DNA of 64,000 nucleotides from Nitrobacteraceae bacterium AZCC 2146 (GCA_036924855.1 JBAGRP010000001.1:5208001-5272000); one strand, 5' to 3'. Positions 1 to 10,995 are shown, counted from the first letter of the stretch. Numbers and translations are program-made. Notes: a model not told the origin generated them from the sequence alone.

Positions 1-994
1 GCTTGATGCCGGCGAATTGGGCGACCTTGCCCCACTTCTCGGTTTCCGAGATCACATAGGCCTGCATCGCTTCCGGCGAGCCGCCGGCCGGCTCGGCGCC
101 GAGCTTGCGCAGCCGCGTGGTGCCGTCTTCCGACTTGATGAACTTGTCGATGCTGGCGTTGAGCCTGTCGATCATGTCCTTCGGGGTCTTCGCAGGCGCC
201 GCGACGGTGAACCACGCCGCCGCCTCGTAGCCGGGCACGCCGGCTTCGGCGATGGTCGGGATATCCGGCATCAGCGGCCAGCGCGCCGCAGTGGAGACCG
301 CGAGCGGGCGGATCGAATTGGATTCCGCGAAGGGCTGCGAGGCCGGCAGGTTGTCGATGGTGAGGTGGACGCGGCCGGCGATCAGATCGGTCAGTGCCGG
401 CGCGCTGCCCTTGTAGGGCACGTGGGTGATGTTGACGCCGGTCATCGACTTGAACAGTTCGGTGGAGACATGCGCGGTCGAGCCGAGGCCGGGGGTGCCG
501 TAGAAGAATTCGCCGGGCTTGGACTTCGCCAGCGCGATGAATTCGGCGACGCTCTTCACCGGCAGCGAATTGGTCACCGAGAACAGGTTCGGCACCTTGG
601 CGATGATGATCACCGGCGCCAGATCCTTGATCGGATCGTACTGCATGTTCTTGAACACGAACTTGTTGATGGCGTGGGTGCCCGGGGTGCCGACCAGGAA
701 GGTGTAGCCGTCGGGATCGGCCTTGGCGACGAAGTCGGCGGCGATGTTGCCGCCGGCGCCCGGCTTGTTCTCGACGATGAACTGCTGGCCGTATTCCTCG
801 GAGATCTTGGCGGCGACCACGCGCGCCAGAATGTCGGTGGTGCCGCCGGCCGCGAACGGCACGACGAACTTGACCGGATGGGTCGGCCAGGCGTCGGCGG
901 CGCGGGCGTTGCGTGACAGCAACGGCAGGCCGAGCGCGGCAGCGCCGCCGAGCATGACCGAGCGGCGGGTCGGAAAGCGGGTCGTGGATGACAT
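1..994 (-). CDS. Bug/TctC-family periplasmic solute-binding protein (3' end outside window)
   Basis: About 331 codons are visible from an ATG at 994 and no stop is reached before the left edge, so only the extreme C-terminus is missing. The N-terminus has a twin-arginine-like run (TRRSVMLGG) before a hydrophobic stretch, so it is exported, possibly by Tat. The mature part opens with WPTHPVKFVVPFAAGG and continues with the GNIAADFVAKADPDGYT and HVPYKGSAPALTDLIAGRV blocks typical of Bug (tripartite tricarboxylate transporter receptor) proteins. These bind small carboxylates in the periplasm. No TctA/TctB permease genes are visible, so it may be an orphan receptor or have partners to the left. 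The ligand cannot be predicted. Confidence 0.9.
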   Translation of the reverse strand, partial: MSSTTRFPTRRSVMLGGAAALGLPLLSRNARAADAWPTHPVKFVVPFAAGGTTDILARVVAAKISEEYGQQFIVENKPGAGGNIAADFVAKADPDGYTFLVGTPGTHAINKFVFKNMQYDPIKDLAPVIIIAKVPNLFSVTNSLPVKSVAEFIALAKSKPGEFFYGTPGLGSTAHVSTELFKSMTGVNITHVPYKGSAPALTDLIAGRVHLTIDNLPASQPFAESNSIRPLAVSTAARWPLMPDIPTIAEAGVPGYEAAAWFTVAAPAKTPKDMIDRLNASIDKFIKSEDGTTRLRKLGAEPAGGSPEAMQAYVISETEKWGKVAQFAGIK

Positions 995-1502
995 TTCAGG
1001 TATCCTCTGGATAAGAGATTGGCGCGCAGGCGCACGCGTGAACGCTGTGGCGATGGGTGTCGTCAGGTGGTGATTTTCAGAACCCGGCGATCACGAATGA
1101 TCCTGCAGGGATCGGGAGGGCGCGGCCGCGGCTTGCTTCCAAAAGTCCAACTGTGCTGATCGCAGGCACTTCATATTCTCCCGGTCATGCCGGTCTGTGT
1201 GAGCCGAACGGATTGTTCGCATGCTACGCGGCGGCACTGCAGGTTGCCAGTGCAATGCAACACCATCGTTAAGCATTTGGTACAATGGCCCGGTCGCCTG
1301 CGACATGTGGCCGCGTCTGCAGCGCGATCACGTCAAGCAAGACGGCTCTACGGCTCCGGCAGCCTCTCACATCGTCATCCGGGCCCATGCCTTAGTCGGC
1401 TATCGCCGACGAAGGCGCGTCCCCGGCACGCCAATTGGCGTGCCGGGGAATGACAAATCTATATTGATCCGACCCAATTCAGGTTGAAAAGCTCCATCGG
1501 CC
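995..1502. other. intergenic region with a palindromic repeat
   Basis: This is 508 bp between the Bug gene and the TAXI gene, both on the minus strand. Short open frames exist on both strands, but none has a convincing start or protein-like composition. The only clear structure is the repeat element at 1374-1454. The right part may carry the 3' end of the TAXI transcript. Confidence 0.6.
1374..1454. repeat. intergenic repeat with 28-bp perfect palindrome, copy 1
   Basis: The element begins GTCATCC and ends GGAATGAC. Bases 1421-1448 form a perfect 28-bp palindrome centred on CCAATTGG with outer arms CCCCGGCACG and CGTGCCGGGG. A second copy of the same design lies at 10847-10995. It has the look of the short palindromic intergenic repeats common in Bradyrhizobium-type genomes. 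Confidence 0.8.
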
Positions 1503-2480
1503 TCAGCCGCCGATGCCCTTTTCCTTGAAATACTTCAGCGCGCCGGGATGGAACGGAATCGGCGAACGATCCTGGACCTGGTTGTCCAGCGAGAAGCTTT
1601 CGGCTTCCTTGTGCACGGCGACGATGTCGGCCTTCTTCTCCACCAGCGTCTTGACGATGTTGTAGGCGTCCTCATTGCTCATCTTGTCGCCGGTGACGAT
1701 GATGTTCCAGACTTCCGCGATGGCGTTGTCCTTGTCGGTACCGGGATAGATGCCGGCCTTGATGCTGCTGCGCGCATAGAGCTTGCCGTATTTCGCGTTC
1801 ATCTTCTCGACGGCGTCGCTGTGGTCGATCAGCTTCATCTTCATGCCGGGCGTGGCGGCGAGGTCGGTGACCGCCGCGGTGGGCACGCCGCCGACCCACA
1901 TGAAGGCGTCGATCTTGCGGTCCTTGATGGCGTTGACGGATTCGGCGACGCCGAGCCGCTCGCGCTTCATGTCCTTGTCCTTGTCGAGGCCTGAGGCTTC
2001 GAGCACGCGGAACGCCATCACTTCGGTGGCGCTGCCCGGCGAGCCCGTCGAGACGCGCTTGCCCTTCAGGTCGGACATCTTCTCGATGCCGGTGCCTTCC
2101 ACCGTCACCACATGCATGCGGTTCGGATAGACCACCAGCAGCGTCTGCAGCGGCACCTTGCCGCTCTTGAACTTGTCCTGGCCGTTGAAGGCATCGAGCG
2201 CGGCGTCGGCCATGCTGAAGCCGAGTTCGCTCTGGCCCGAGGCGATCAGCTTGAGGTTATCGACGGAACCGCCGGTGACTTCCGCGGTGGCCTGGGTATT
2301 CGGCAGCGCCTTGGACAGCACGTTGGCGATGGCGCCGCCGAGCGGGTAATACACGCCGCCGGTGCCGCCGGTGCCGATCGCCATGGTCTTCTGCTGGGCG
2401 TACACCGCGCCGGCAAGGATCATCCCCGCCGACAATGCCGCGGCCAATACCGCGCCGGCCTTCCTGAATCTCGTCAGCAT
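1503..2480 (-). CDS. TAXI-family TRAP transporter solute-binding protein (first system)
   Basis: This 325-residue protein has a Sec signal peptide ending near AGAVYAQ and then the TAXI block GTGGTGGVYYPLGGAIA, which marks the TRAP-associated extracytoplasmic immunogenic family. Later blocks ELGFSMADAA, KGKRVSTGSPGSATE and the C-terminal PFHPGALKYFKEKG are also typical. Such proteins capture small organic acids or amino acids in the periplasm and hand them to a fused TRAP permease driven by an ion gradient. The gene lies 21 bp downstream of its permease gene on the same strand, so the two are surely co-transcribed. The substrate is unknown. Confidence 0.95.
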   Translation of the reverse strand: MLTRFRKAGAVLAAALSAGMILAGAVYAQQKTMAIGTGGTGGVYYPLGGAIANVLSKALPNTQATAEVTGGSVDNLKLIASGQSELGFSMADAALDAFNGQDKFKSGKVPLQTLLVVYPNRMHVVTVEGTGIEKMSDLKGKRVSTGSPGSATEVMAFRVLEASGLDKDKDMKRERLGVAESVNAIKDRKIDAFMWVGGVPTAAVTDLAATPGMKMKLIDHSDAVEKMNAKYGKLYARSSIKAGIYPGTDKDNAIAEVWNIIVTGDKMSNEDAYNIVKTLVEKKADIVAVHKEAESFSLDNQVQDRSPIPFHPGALKYFKEKGIGG

Positions 2481-2501
2481 CGCTTCGCTCCCTGTTTATT
2501 T

Positions 2502-4526
2502 TTATATTGTGAGGGCCGGTCGTGAAGGCGCCGGCGTTTTGAACTGCCACAATAGCACACCCAGGCCGATGATCAGGCCGGGGACGTAGGTGTAGCTGAT
2601 GTCGCGTCCGATGATCGCTTCCAGGATCGCCTCGATCAGGCTCGGGAATACCAGCAGCAACCCCGATAGCAGGAGCAGGCCGCGTTCGAGCGGGGTGGTT
2701 TGTCGCAGTGCCCAGTTCTGCGCGACGGCGGCGAGCGCCACGAGGCCAAAGGTGGTCTTGATGGTGATCTCGATGATGTCGATCCACGAGCCACCCTTCG
2801 GGATCGCCAGCAGCAGGCCGACGCCCTGCGGATCCAGCACGAACACGAACGGCACCAGGAATGCCGGCAGCGTATATTTCCAGGATTGCAGCGTGGTGCG
2901 GTAGGGATCGCCACCGGTGATGGCGGCGGCGGCGAACGGTGACAGCGCGGTCGGCGGGGAGACTTCCGACAACACGGCATAATAGAAGATGAACATGTGC
3001 GCGGCGTAGTCCGGCACGCCGAGCTTGATCAGCGCGGGCGCCGCGATCACCGCACAGATGATGTAGGACGCCGTGACCGGCACCGCGAGGCCGATGATCC
3101 AGACGATCAGCGAGGTGTAGATCGCCGTCAGCAGCAGGCTGCCGCCGGCATAGGAGATCACGATCGACGAGAATTTCAGCCCGAGGCCGGTGAGGGTGAC
3201 CACGCCGACCACGATGCCGGCGCAGGCGCAGGTGGTGGCGGCGTTCAGCGCGCCGATCGAGCCGTCGGCCAGCGCCTTCACCAGCTTCTTCGGCACCAGC
3301 GCGGTCTCCTTGCGCAGGAAGCTCAGCGCGAAGGTGACGGCGGTGGCGTAGAACACCGACAGCGACGGCGAATAGCCGATCAGCATGAAGATCACCACCG
3401 CGATCAGCGAGATGAAGTGGAAGCCGTAGCGCTTCGTCATCTGGCCGAGGCTCATCTCCGGCTTGAAGTTGACGTCGTGGGCGCCGAAGCGCTTGGCGTC
3501 GATCTCCACCATGATCAGCAGCGACAGGTAATAGAGACAGGTCGGAATCGTCGCCATCCAGATCACGTCGAGATAGCTGATCTTGAGGAACTCGGCGATC
3601 AGGAACGCGGCGGCGCCGAGCACCGGCGGCGACAGGATGGCGCCGAGGCCGCCCGCGGCGAGCAACCCGCCGGCGGCGTTCTTCTCGAAACCGGCCTTGG
3701 CCAGCATCGGATAGGCTACGGTACCGATCATCACGGTCGTCGCGACACCGGAACCGGAGGGGCCGCCGAGCAGGAACGACGACAGCACCACGGTGCGGCC
3801 GGCGGCGTTCGGCTTGCCGCCCATCAGCGCCAGCGAGAAATCGATGAAGAATTTTCCGGCGCCGGATTGCTGCAGGAACGCGCCGTAGATGGTGAACAGG
3901 ATGATCAGCGTGGCGGAGACGTCCACCGCGACGCCGAAGATGCCTTCCAGCGTGATGAAGAGGTGGCCGACCAGCCGCGGCAGGTCATAGCCGCGATGCG
4001 TCCACGGCGCCGGCAGATGCGGGCCGAGCATCGCGTAGGCGATGAAGAACAGCGACACTACCGGCATGATCAGCCCGGTGGTGCGGCGCGTGGCCTCGAG
4101 CAGCAGCACGATGAAGACGATGCCGACGATGACGTCCATATGGTCCGGCACGGTGGCGCGGTCGGTGAAATCGTCGCCGCCCCACAGCGCGTAGACGATG
4201 GTGCCGATGGCGACGATGCCCGGCACGATGTCCCACCAGCGCACCCGGTTGCGAAATCGCGTCGCCAGCGGGAACAGCAGGAAGCTCAGCACCAGAGTGA
4301 AGGCGACGTGGACGTAACGCAGTTCCTGCGTCGGCACGATGGCATAGGCGGCATAGAGATGGAACAGGCTCATGACGACGGCGATGGCGGTGGAAATCCG
4401 CCCCGCCCAGCCGAACAGCCGGTTGGTAGCGCCTTCTTCGGCCTCGACGAAGGATTCCGCTTTCAGCAGTGCCTCGTTGGAGACGACAACGGTTTCCTCG
4501 TCGGACGGCGGTGTGCCTGCAGCCAT
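2502..4526 (-). CDS. TRAP transporter fused permease, TAXI type (first system)
   Basis: The 674-residue polytopic membrane protein fuses the small (DctQ-like) and large (DctM-like) TRAP subunits, as usual for TAXI systems. A short hydrophilic N-terminus is followed by four helices, then the DctM-type core with GGPSGSGVATTVMIGTVAYP and the late block YAVLSEVSPPTALSPFAAAAITGG. The ATG at 4526 is preceded by a G-rich ribosome site. It heads the operon with the binding protein at 1503-2480 and is divergent from a second TRAP-TAXI system starting at 4761. Import is expected to be ion-coupled. The substrate is not predictable. Confidence 0.95.
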   Translation of the reverse strand: MAAGTPPSDEETVVVSNEALLKAESFVEAEEGATNRLFGWAGRISTAIAVVMSLFHLYAAYAIVPTQELRYVHVAFTLVLSFLLFPLATRFRNRVRWWDIVPGIVAIGTIVYALWGGDDFTDRATVPDHMDVIVGIVFIVLLLEATRRTTGLIMPVVSLFFIAYAMLGPHLPAPWTHRGYDLPRLVGHLFITLEGIFGVAVDVSATLIILFTIYGAFLQQSGAGKFFIDFSLALMGGKPNAAGRTVVLSSFLLGGPSGSGVATTVMIGTVAYPMLAKAGFEKNAAGGLLAAGGLGAILSPPVLGAAAFLIAEFLKISYLDVIWMATIPTCLYYLSLLIMVEIDAKRFGAHDVNFKPEMSLGQMTKRYGFHFISLIAVVIFMLIGYSPSLSVFYATAVTFALSFLRKETALVPKKLVKALADGSIGALNAATTCACAGIVVGVVTLTGLGLKFSSIVISYAGGSLLLTAIYTSLIVWIIGLAVPVTASYIICAVIAAPALIKLGVPDYAAHMFIFYYAVLSEVSPPTALSPFAAAAITGGDPYRTTLQSWKYTLPAFLVPFVFVLDPQGVGLLLAIPKGGSWIDIIEITIKTTFGLVALAAVAQNWALRQTTPLERGLLLLSGLLLVFPSLIEAILEAIIGRDISYTYVPGLIIGLGVLLWQFKTPAPSRPALTI

Positions 4527-4760
4527 GTTCCCCCCAGAACGTATCTTTGACCGGCTTGGCCGGTCTGTTGTTTTTGAACGCGGCGCATTGATGCCGGTTT
4601 GCCGTTGCGTGGCAAGAGCCGTTGCGTGGAAAACGTCGGCGGGAAGCCAGCTTGCTTCTCGAAATCATATTGTCGCAATTGTATTATTGGCCATTGGGAC
4701 GGCTTGACCGGGAGCGTACATCCGTCCACTTTCCCGCCAATTTTACGGGAGAGAAAAAAC

Positions 4761-5708
4761 ATGAAAATCAGAATAATTGCCGTTGCGCTGGCCACCGCGG
4801 CAGCGCTGTCGGCCCCCGCCGCTTATGCCCAGAACTTTATCAACGTTCTGACCGGTGGCACGTCAGGCGTGTACTATCCGCTCGGCGTTGCCATCGGCAA
4901 AATCTACAGCGACAAGATTCCCGGCGTGAAGACCCAGGTGCAGGCCACCAAGGCGTCGGTTGAAAATCTCATTTTGCTACAGCAGGGCCGCGGCGAAATC
5001 GCCTTCAGCCTCGGCGATTCCCTGAAAGCCGCCTGGGACGGCGACGAGGAAGCCGGCTTCAAGGCCAAGCTCGAGAAGCTGCGCGTGATCGGCGCGATCT
5101 ATCCGAACTACATCCAGATTGTCGCCACCGCCGAGAGCGGCATCAAGACGTTGGCCGACCTCAAGGGCAAGAGCCTGTCGGTCGGCGCGCCGAAATCCGG
5201 CACCGAACTGAACTCGCGCGCGATTCTCGCGGCCGCGGGCCTCAGCTACAAGGATCTCGGCAAGATCGAGTATCTGCCCTTCGCCGAATCCGTCGACCTG
5301 ATGAAGAACCGCCAGCTCGGCGCGACCTTGCAGTCCGCCGGCCTCGGCGTGGCCTCGTTGCGGGATCTGAGTTCGTCCAGCAGCATCACCGTGGTGTCGG
5401 TGCCGAAGGAGACGGTCGACAAGATCGGCCCGCCCTTCGTGTCGGTGATCATCCCCGCCAACACCTATACCGGCCAGGACAAGGATGTCCCGTCCGCGGC
5501 GGTGATCAACTATCTGGTGACCAGTTCGGCGGTGTCGGATGACCTCGCTTATCAGATGACCAAGCTGGTGTTCGAGAACTTGCCGGAGCTGGCGAATTCC
5601 CACGCCGCCGGCAAGGAGATCAAGCTGGAGACCGCCGCGACCGGAAGCCCGGTGCCGCTGCACCCCGGCGCGATCCGCTTCTACAAGGAAAAGGGTCTGA
5701 TCAAGTAG
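4761..5708 (+). CDS. TAXI-family TRAP transporter solute-binding protein (second system)
   Basis: I start the gene at ATG 4761, just after GGGAGAG. This gives 315 residues with a clean signal peptide (MKIRIIAVALATAAALSAPAAYAQ), whereas upstream in-frame starts would bury it. The mature protein has the TAXI block NVLTGGTSGVYYPLGVAIG and ends VPLHPGAIRFYKEKGLIK, so it is a paralogue of the protein at 1503-2480. It is followed by a TRAP permease and a DUF1850 protein on the same strand, forming a complete system. The 235-bp gap before the permease holds two strong hairpins that could adjust relative expression. Confidence 0.95.
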   Translation: MKIRIIAVALATAAALSAPAAYAQNFINVLTGGTSGVYYPLGVAIGKIYSDKIPGVKTQVQATKASVENLILLQQGRGEIAFSLGDSLKAAWDGDEEAGFKAKLEKLRVIGAIYPNYIQIVATAESGIKTLADLKGKSLSVGAPKSGTELNSRAILAAAGLSYKDLGKIEYLPFAESVDLMKNRQLGATLQSAGLGVASLRDLSSSSSITVVSVPKETVDKIGPPFVSVIIPANTYTGQDKDVPSAAVINYLVTSSAVSDDLAYQMTKLVFENLPELANSHAAGKEIKLETAATGSPVPLHPGAIRFYKEKGLIK

Positions 5709-5756
5709 GGCCTGCCGTCGATGTGAGGCACGTCGATACGGCAACGCACGGACCGC

Positions 5757-5860
5757 CCTCTCCCCCTGGCGGGGGAGAGCTGGAGAGGGGGTAAATTCGA
5801 GCTCAGTATTCGTGGCTCACCCCCCTCCCTAACCCTCCCCCGCAAGGGGGGAGGGAACGA
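5757..5860. repeat. pair of C/G-rich hairpins between TAXI gene and permease
   Basis: One hairpin at 5758-5779 has arms CTCTCCCCC and GGGGGAGAG around a 4-nt loop. A second at 5833-5855 has arms CCCTCCCCC and GGGGGAGGG around GCAAG. A related hairpin (CTCTCCC/GGGAGAG) is at 33664-33682, so this is a dispersed repeat type. Its position between binding protein and permease suggests mRNA processing or partial termination, which is inference. Confidence 0.7.
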
Positions 5861-5943
5861 GCTAGAACGCGCGTCATCGTATCCATTTCCATTCGATACG
5901 TCGGCGCGTGATACCTTTTGAACGATAGTTAGGGACGACGCTG

Positions 5944-8046
5944 ATGTTGGTGGCTGAGGGCGCGGAGCCCATCAAGGTTGAATTCGACAATTTCGAACAC
6001 GGCTTTCCCGAAGGTTTTGGCCCCGGCGGCTGGGGCCGGCTGGCCTATGTCATCGGCATCGCCTTTGCGACGTTTCAGCTCGTCATCGCAGCGTGGAACG
6101 TGTTGCCGAGCCAGGTGGTGCGCGGCGTCCATGTCGGCTTCCTGATCCTGCTGACCTTCGGCCTGATCGCCAACTTCACCGCGAAGAGCAACGCCGGCCG
6201 TGCCGCCGGCTGGTTCATCGGCGGGCTCGGCTTTCTCTGCGGGCTGTATCAATGGATCTTCTACGCCGACCTGATCGCGCGGGATGGCGATCCGACACGG
6301 CTCGATCTTGCGGTCGGCGCCCTGCTGGCCGTGCTGATCTTCGAAGGCACGCGCCGGCTGATGGGTCTGGCACTGCCGCTGATGTGCGGCGTCTGCCTGC
6401 TGTACTGGTTTTTCGGCCAGTATCTGCCGGCGCCGCTGAATCACCGCGGCTATGATTTCGATCAGATCGTCACGCATCTGTCTTACGGCACCGAAGGCTT
6501 CTATGGCGTGCCGATCTATGTTTCGGCGACTTACATCTTCCTGTTCATCCTGTTCGGCTCGTTCCTCGAGCGTGCCGGCATGATCCAGCTGTTCACCGAC
6601 GTCTCGCTCGGCCTGTTCGGCGGCACCCGCGGCGGCCCGGCCAAGGTCGCGGTGTTCGCGTCCGGCATGATGGGCACCATCTCCGGCTCCGGCGTCGCCA
6701 ATGTCGTCACCGTCGGCCAGTTCACGATTCCCTTGATGATCAAGTTCGGCTATCGCCGCGCCTTTGCCGCCGGCGTCGAGGCCACCGCCTCGATGGGCGG
6801 CCAGATCATGCCGCCTGTGATGGGCGCCGTCGCCTTCATCATGGCGGAGACGCTGGGCGTCGAATATTCCGTCATCGTCAAGGCCGCGGTGATCCCGGCG
6901 ATCCTGTATTTCGCCTCGGCGTTCTGGATGGTGCATCTCGAAGCCGGCAAGCACGGCCTCGTTGGCATGAAGAAGTCGGAAATCCCCAGCGCCGGCAAGG
7001 CGCTGGTGGCGCGCTGGTACCTGGTATTGCCGCTGGCCGCCCTGGTCTACATGCTGTTCGAGGGCTTTACGCCGCTTTACGCCGGCACCATGGGCCTGTC
7101 GCTCACCGTCGGCCTGATTCTCGGCGCCAGCATCGTGCTCGGCTTCTCCAACCAGGCGCTGCGCTACATCTTCTGGATCGGGTTGGCGCTGATCGTCGGC
7201 GTCGCCTTCCGCGACGGCATCGACATCCGCCTCGTCGCCGCCATCGTCTTCGCACTGGTGCTGCTCAGTGCGCTGACCCGGGGCGGCCGCGCTACCCTCG
7301 CGGCGTGCCGCGACTCGCTGGCGGACAGTGCCAAATCGGCGCTCACCGTCGGCATGGCCTGCGCCATCGTCGGCACCATCATCGGCATGATGACGCAGAC
7401 CGGCGTCGGCACCATCTTCGGCGGCTGGGTGATCGGGCTCGGCGAGAAGAGCCTGTTCCTGGCGCTGATCATGACGATGTTCCTGTCGATCCTGCTCGGC
7501 ACCGGCATTCCGACGATCCCGACCTACATCATCACCGCCGCACTGGCTGCGCCGGCATTGGCAAAACTCGGCGTGCCCCTGATCACCAGCCACATGTTCG
7601 CATTCTACTACGGCATCATGGCCGACCTCTCGCCGCCGGTGGCATTGGCGGCGCTGGCGGCGGCGCCGATCGCCAAGGAGAATCCCGACAAGATCGGCTG
7701 GGAGGCGATGCGGATCGCACTGGCCGGGTACGTGATCCCGTTCATCTTCGTGTATTCGCCGGCACTGATGCTGCAGGCCGGCGATCCCCTGGCGGCGCAA
7801 CTCGGCTTCTATGGCGCCGTGGCGTTCGCGACCTTCAAGGCGCTGGTGGCGATCGGCCTGTTCGGCATGGTGGCGATCGGCTTCCTGTTCACCCGGATGA
7901 GTCTGGCGGAACGGGTCGTTTCCTTCATCGCCGCGCTCTGCCTGCTCGGCGAATTCCAGTACAGCGACTGGGCCGGTTTTGCGATTGCCATTGCCATTGT
8001 CGCCTGGCAGTGGCGGCAGCGCGCGCCGGTGGCGGTCATCGCTTGA
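5944..8046 (+). CDS. TRAP transporter fused permease, TAXI type (second system)
   Basis: The 700-residue polytopic protein has the same plan as the permease at 2502-4526. A hydrophilic start is followed by about four N-terminal helices and then the DctM-like core with FASGMMGTISGSGVANVV, GGQIMPPVMGAVAFIMAE and YGIMADLSPPVALAALAAAPIA. The ATG at 5944 follows an AGGGACG ribosome site. It completes the second TRAP-TAXI importer with the binding protein ending at 5708. Its TGA stop at 8044-8046 overlaps the TTG start of the next gene, so the two are translationally coupled. The ligand is unknown. Confidence 0.95.
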   Translation: MLVAEGAEPIKVEFDNFEHGFPEGFGPGGWGRLAYVIGIAFATFQLVIAAWNVLPSQVVRGVHVGFLILLTFGLIANFTAKSNAGRAAGWFIGGLGFLCGLYQWIFYADLIARDGDPTRLDLAVGALLAVLIFEGTRRLMGLALPLMCGVCLLYWFFGQYLPAPLNHRGYDFDQIVTHLSYGTEGFYGVPIYVSATYIFLFILFGSFLERAGMIQLFTDVSLGLFGGTRGGPAKVAVFASGMMGTISGSGVANVVTVGQFTIPLMIKFGYRRAFAAGVEATASMGGQIMPPVMGAVAFIMAETLGVEYSVIVKAAVIPAILYFASAFWMVHLEAGKHGLVGMKKSEIPSAGKALVARWYLVLPLAALVYMLFEGFTPLYAGTMGLSLTVGLILGASIVLGFSNQALRYIFWIGLALIVGVAFRDGIDIRLVAAIVFALVLLSALTRGGRATLAACRDSLADSAKSALTVGMACAIVGTIIGMMTQTGVGTIFGGWVIGLGEKSLFLALIMTMFLSILLGTGIPTIPTYIITAALAAPALAKLGVPLITSHMFAFYYGIMADLSPPVALAALAAAPIAKENPDKIGWEAMRIALAGYVIPFIFVYSPALMLQAGDPLAAQLGFYGAVAFATFKALVAIGLFGMVAIGFLFTRMSLAERVVSFIAALCLLGEFQYSDWAGFAIAIAIVAWQWRQRAPVAVIA

Positions 8047-8861
8047 GCCTGTGCCTCGCCTCCGCCGGCGCTGTGAAGACGCTGGCGGTGGCGGCGTTCA
8101 CGCTGGTATGGACGCATTCGATCGAGAAGGTCGACTGGCAGGAAGACTGGCGCATCACGCCGGACGGCCTCGAACTGGTGCAGGCCCGCGTCAAGGGATC
8201 CGGCGCCGGCATGGAGCCGCCCTCCGACGCGCGCCTGGTCGATGGCTGGTTTCAGTGGGCGCCAAAACGCCCACCAATGCCAGAAGTCGTGCTCGGCAAT
8301 TCCGGCGCCGCCGGCGAATGGCGGCTGTGCCATGATGGAAGTTGCCAGACGCTGTCCGAAATTCTCGGCCATGCCGTCGGCGCCAACGCGACCGTAATGA
8401 GCGCGTGCCCGCAACTCGCTGCGGTCAGCGAGTCGGCGCACGATCCGCAGGTCGATTCCGCGCCCTGCGTCGCGGCCATCACGGCCGGTGACGACGACCG
8501 GATCATCGCCGCCTGCGGTGCGCTGATCGACAACGACAAGACCCAGCGCGCCGACCGCCTGAAGGCGTTGCTTGCGCGCGGCGGCGCCTATCATCGTAAG
8601 GACCAGATCGACCGCGCCATCGCCGACTACAGCATTTCGCTCCGGTTCGATCCCACGCTGGCCGATGTCTTCAATGCCCGCGGCGAGCTGTTCCGCAGGA
8701 AGGGCGACCGCGTCCGCGCGCTGGCGGATTTTGGCGCCGCCATCAAGCTTGACCCGCAGCATGTGGCGGCGCGGAGCAACTACAAGTCGCTGGCGCAGGA
8801 ACTGGAGCAGATCGGCGCGGACATGGGGATCAAGAACAAGGCCAAACCGCCCTTGAAATAA
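8043..8861 (+). CDS. DUF1850 protein with C-terminal TPR extension
   Basis: The frame enters from upstream without a stop. I place the start at TTG 8043, which overlaps the permease stop and gives MSLCLASAGAVKTLAVAAF, the usual opening of DUF1850 proteins. GTG at 8073 is an alternative. Residues 1-110 match DUF1850 (WTHSIEKVDWQEDWRI, DGWFQWAPKRPPMPEV, GEWRLC), a family almost always encoded beside TAXI-type TRAP permeases. Residues about 165-255 add two tetratricopeptide repeats (RADRLKALLARGGAYHR..., FNARGELFRRKGDRVRALADF). Plain DUF1850 proteins are shorter, so the TPR tail is notable. The function of DUF1850 is not established. Confidence 0.8.
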   Translation: MSLCLASAGAVKTLAVAAFTLVWTHSIEKVDWQEDWRITPDGLELVQARVKGSGAGMEPPSDARLVDGWFQWAPKRPPMPEVVLGNSGAAGEWRLCHDGSCQTLSEILGHAVGANATVMSACPQLAAVSESAHDPQVDSAPCVAAITAGDDDRIIAACGALIDNDKTQRADRLKALLARGGAYHRKDQIDRAIADYSISLRFDPTLADVFNARGELFRRKGDRVRALADFGAAIKLDPQHVAARSNYKSLAQELEQIGADMGIKNKAKPPLK

Positions 8862-8927
8862 GGCCGCATCGCGTGACAATGGCGGCGCAATGAACTCCGG
8901 CGGCACAGCCGGGGCGGGAGAGACGCC

Positions 8928-10838
<1,911 letters not shown>

Positions 10839-10846
10839 GCAGCGCT

Positions 10847-10995
10847 GTCATTCCCAGGCGCGCCAATTGGCGCGCCTGGGGGCGGGAGCAGCGCGAGCTG
10901 CGAGCGAACCCGGAATCTCGAAATGTTCAACCATCTCCGGATTCCGGGTCTGCCCTTCAGTCGGCTTCGCCGTCCGAAGTGCATCCCGGAATGAC
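10847..10995. repeat. intergenic repeat with 28-bp perfect palindrome, copy 2
   Basis: The element starts GTCATTCC at 10847 and ends GGAATGAC at 10988-10995. Bases 10853-10880 form a perfect 28-bp palindrome with the same CGCCAATTGGCG centre as the copy at 1421-1448 but different outer arms (CCCAGG/CCTGGG). A second stem, ACCCGGAATC pairing with GATTCCGGGT, lies inside. The whole can fold as a cruciform just after prpE. Confidence 0.8.

Noticed and set aside
2997..4550. Open frame of about 517 codons on the plus strand opposite the TRAP permease
   Set aside because: The translation is dominated by Arg, Asp, His and Gln and has no domain. It is the complementary-strand frame of a GC-rich gene whose own frame is clearly a membrane transporter.
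5929..7800. Open frame of about 623 codons opposite the second TRAP permease
   Set aside because: Same antisense composition effect; the plus-strand frame has unmistakable TRAP permease motifs.
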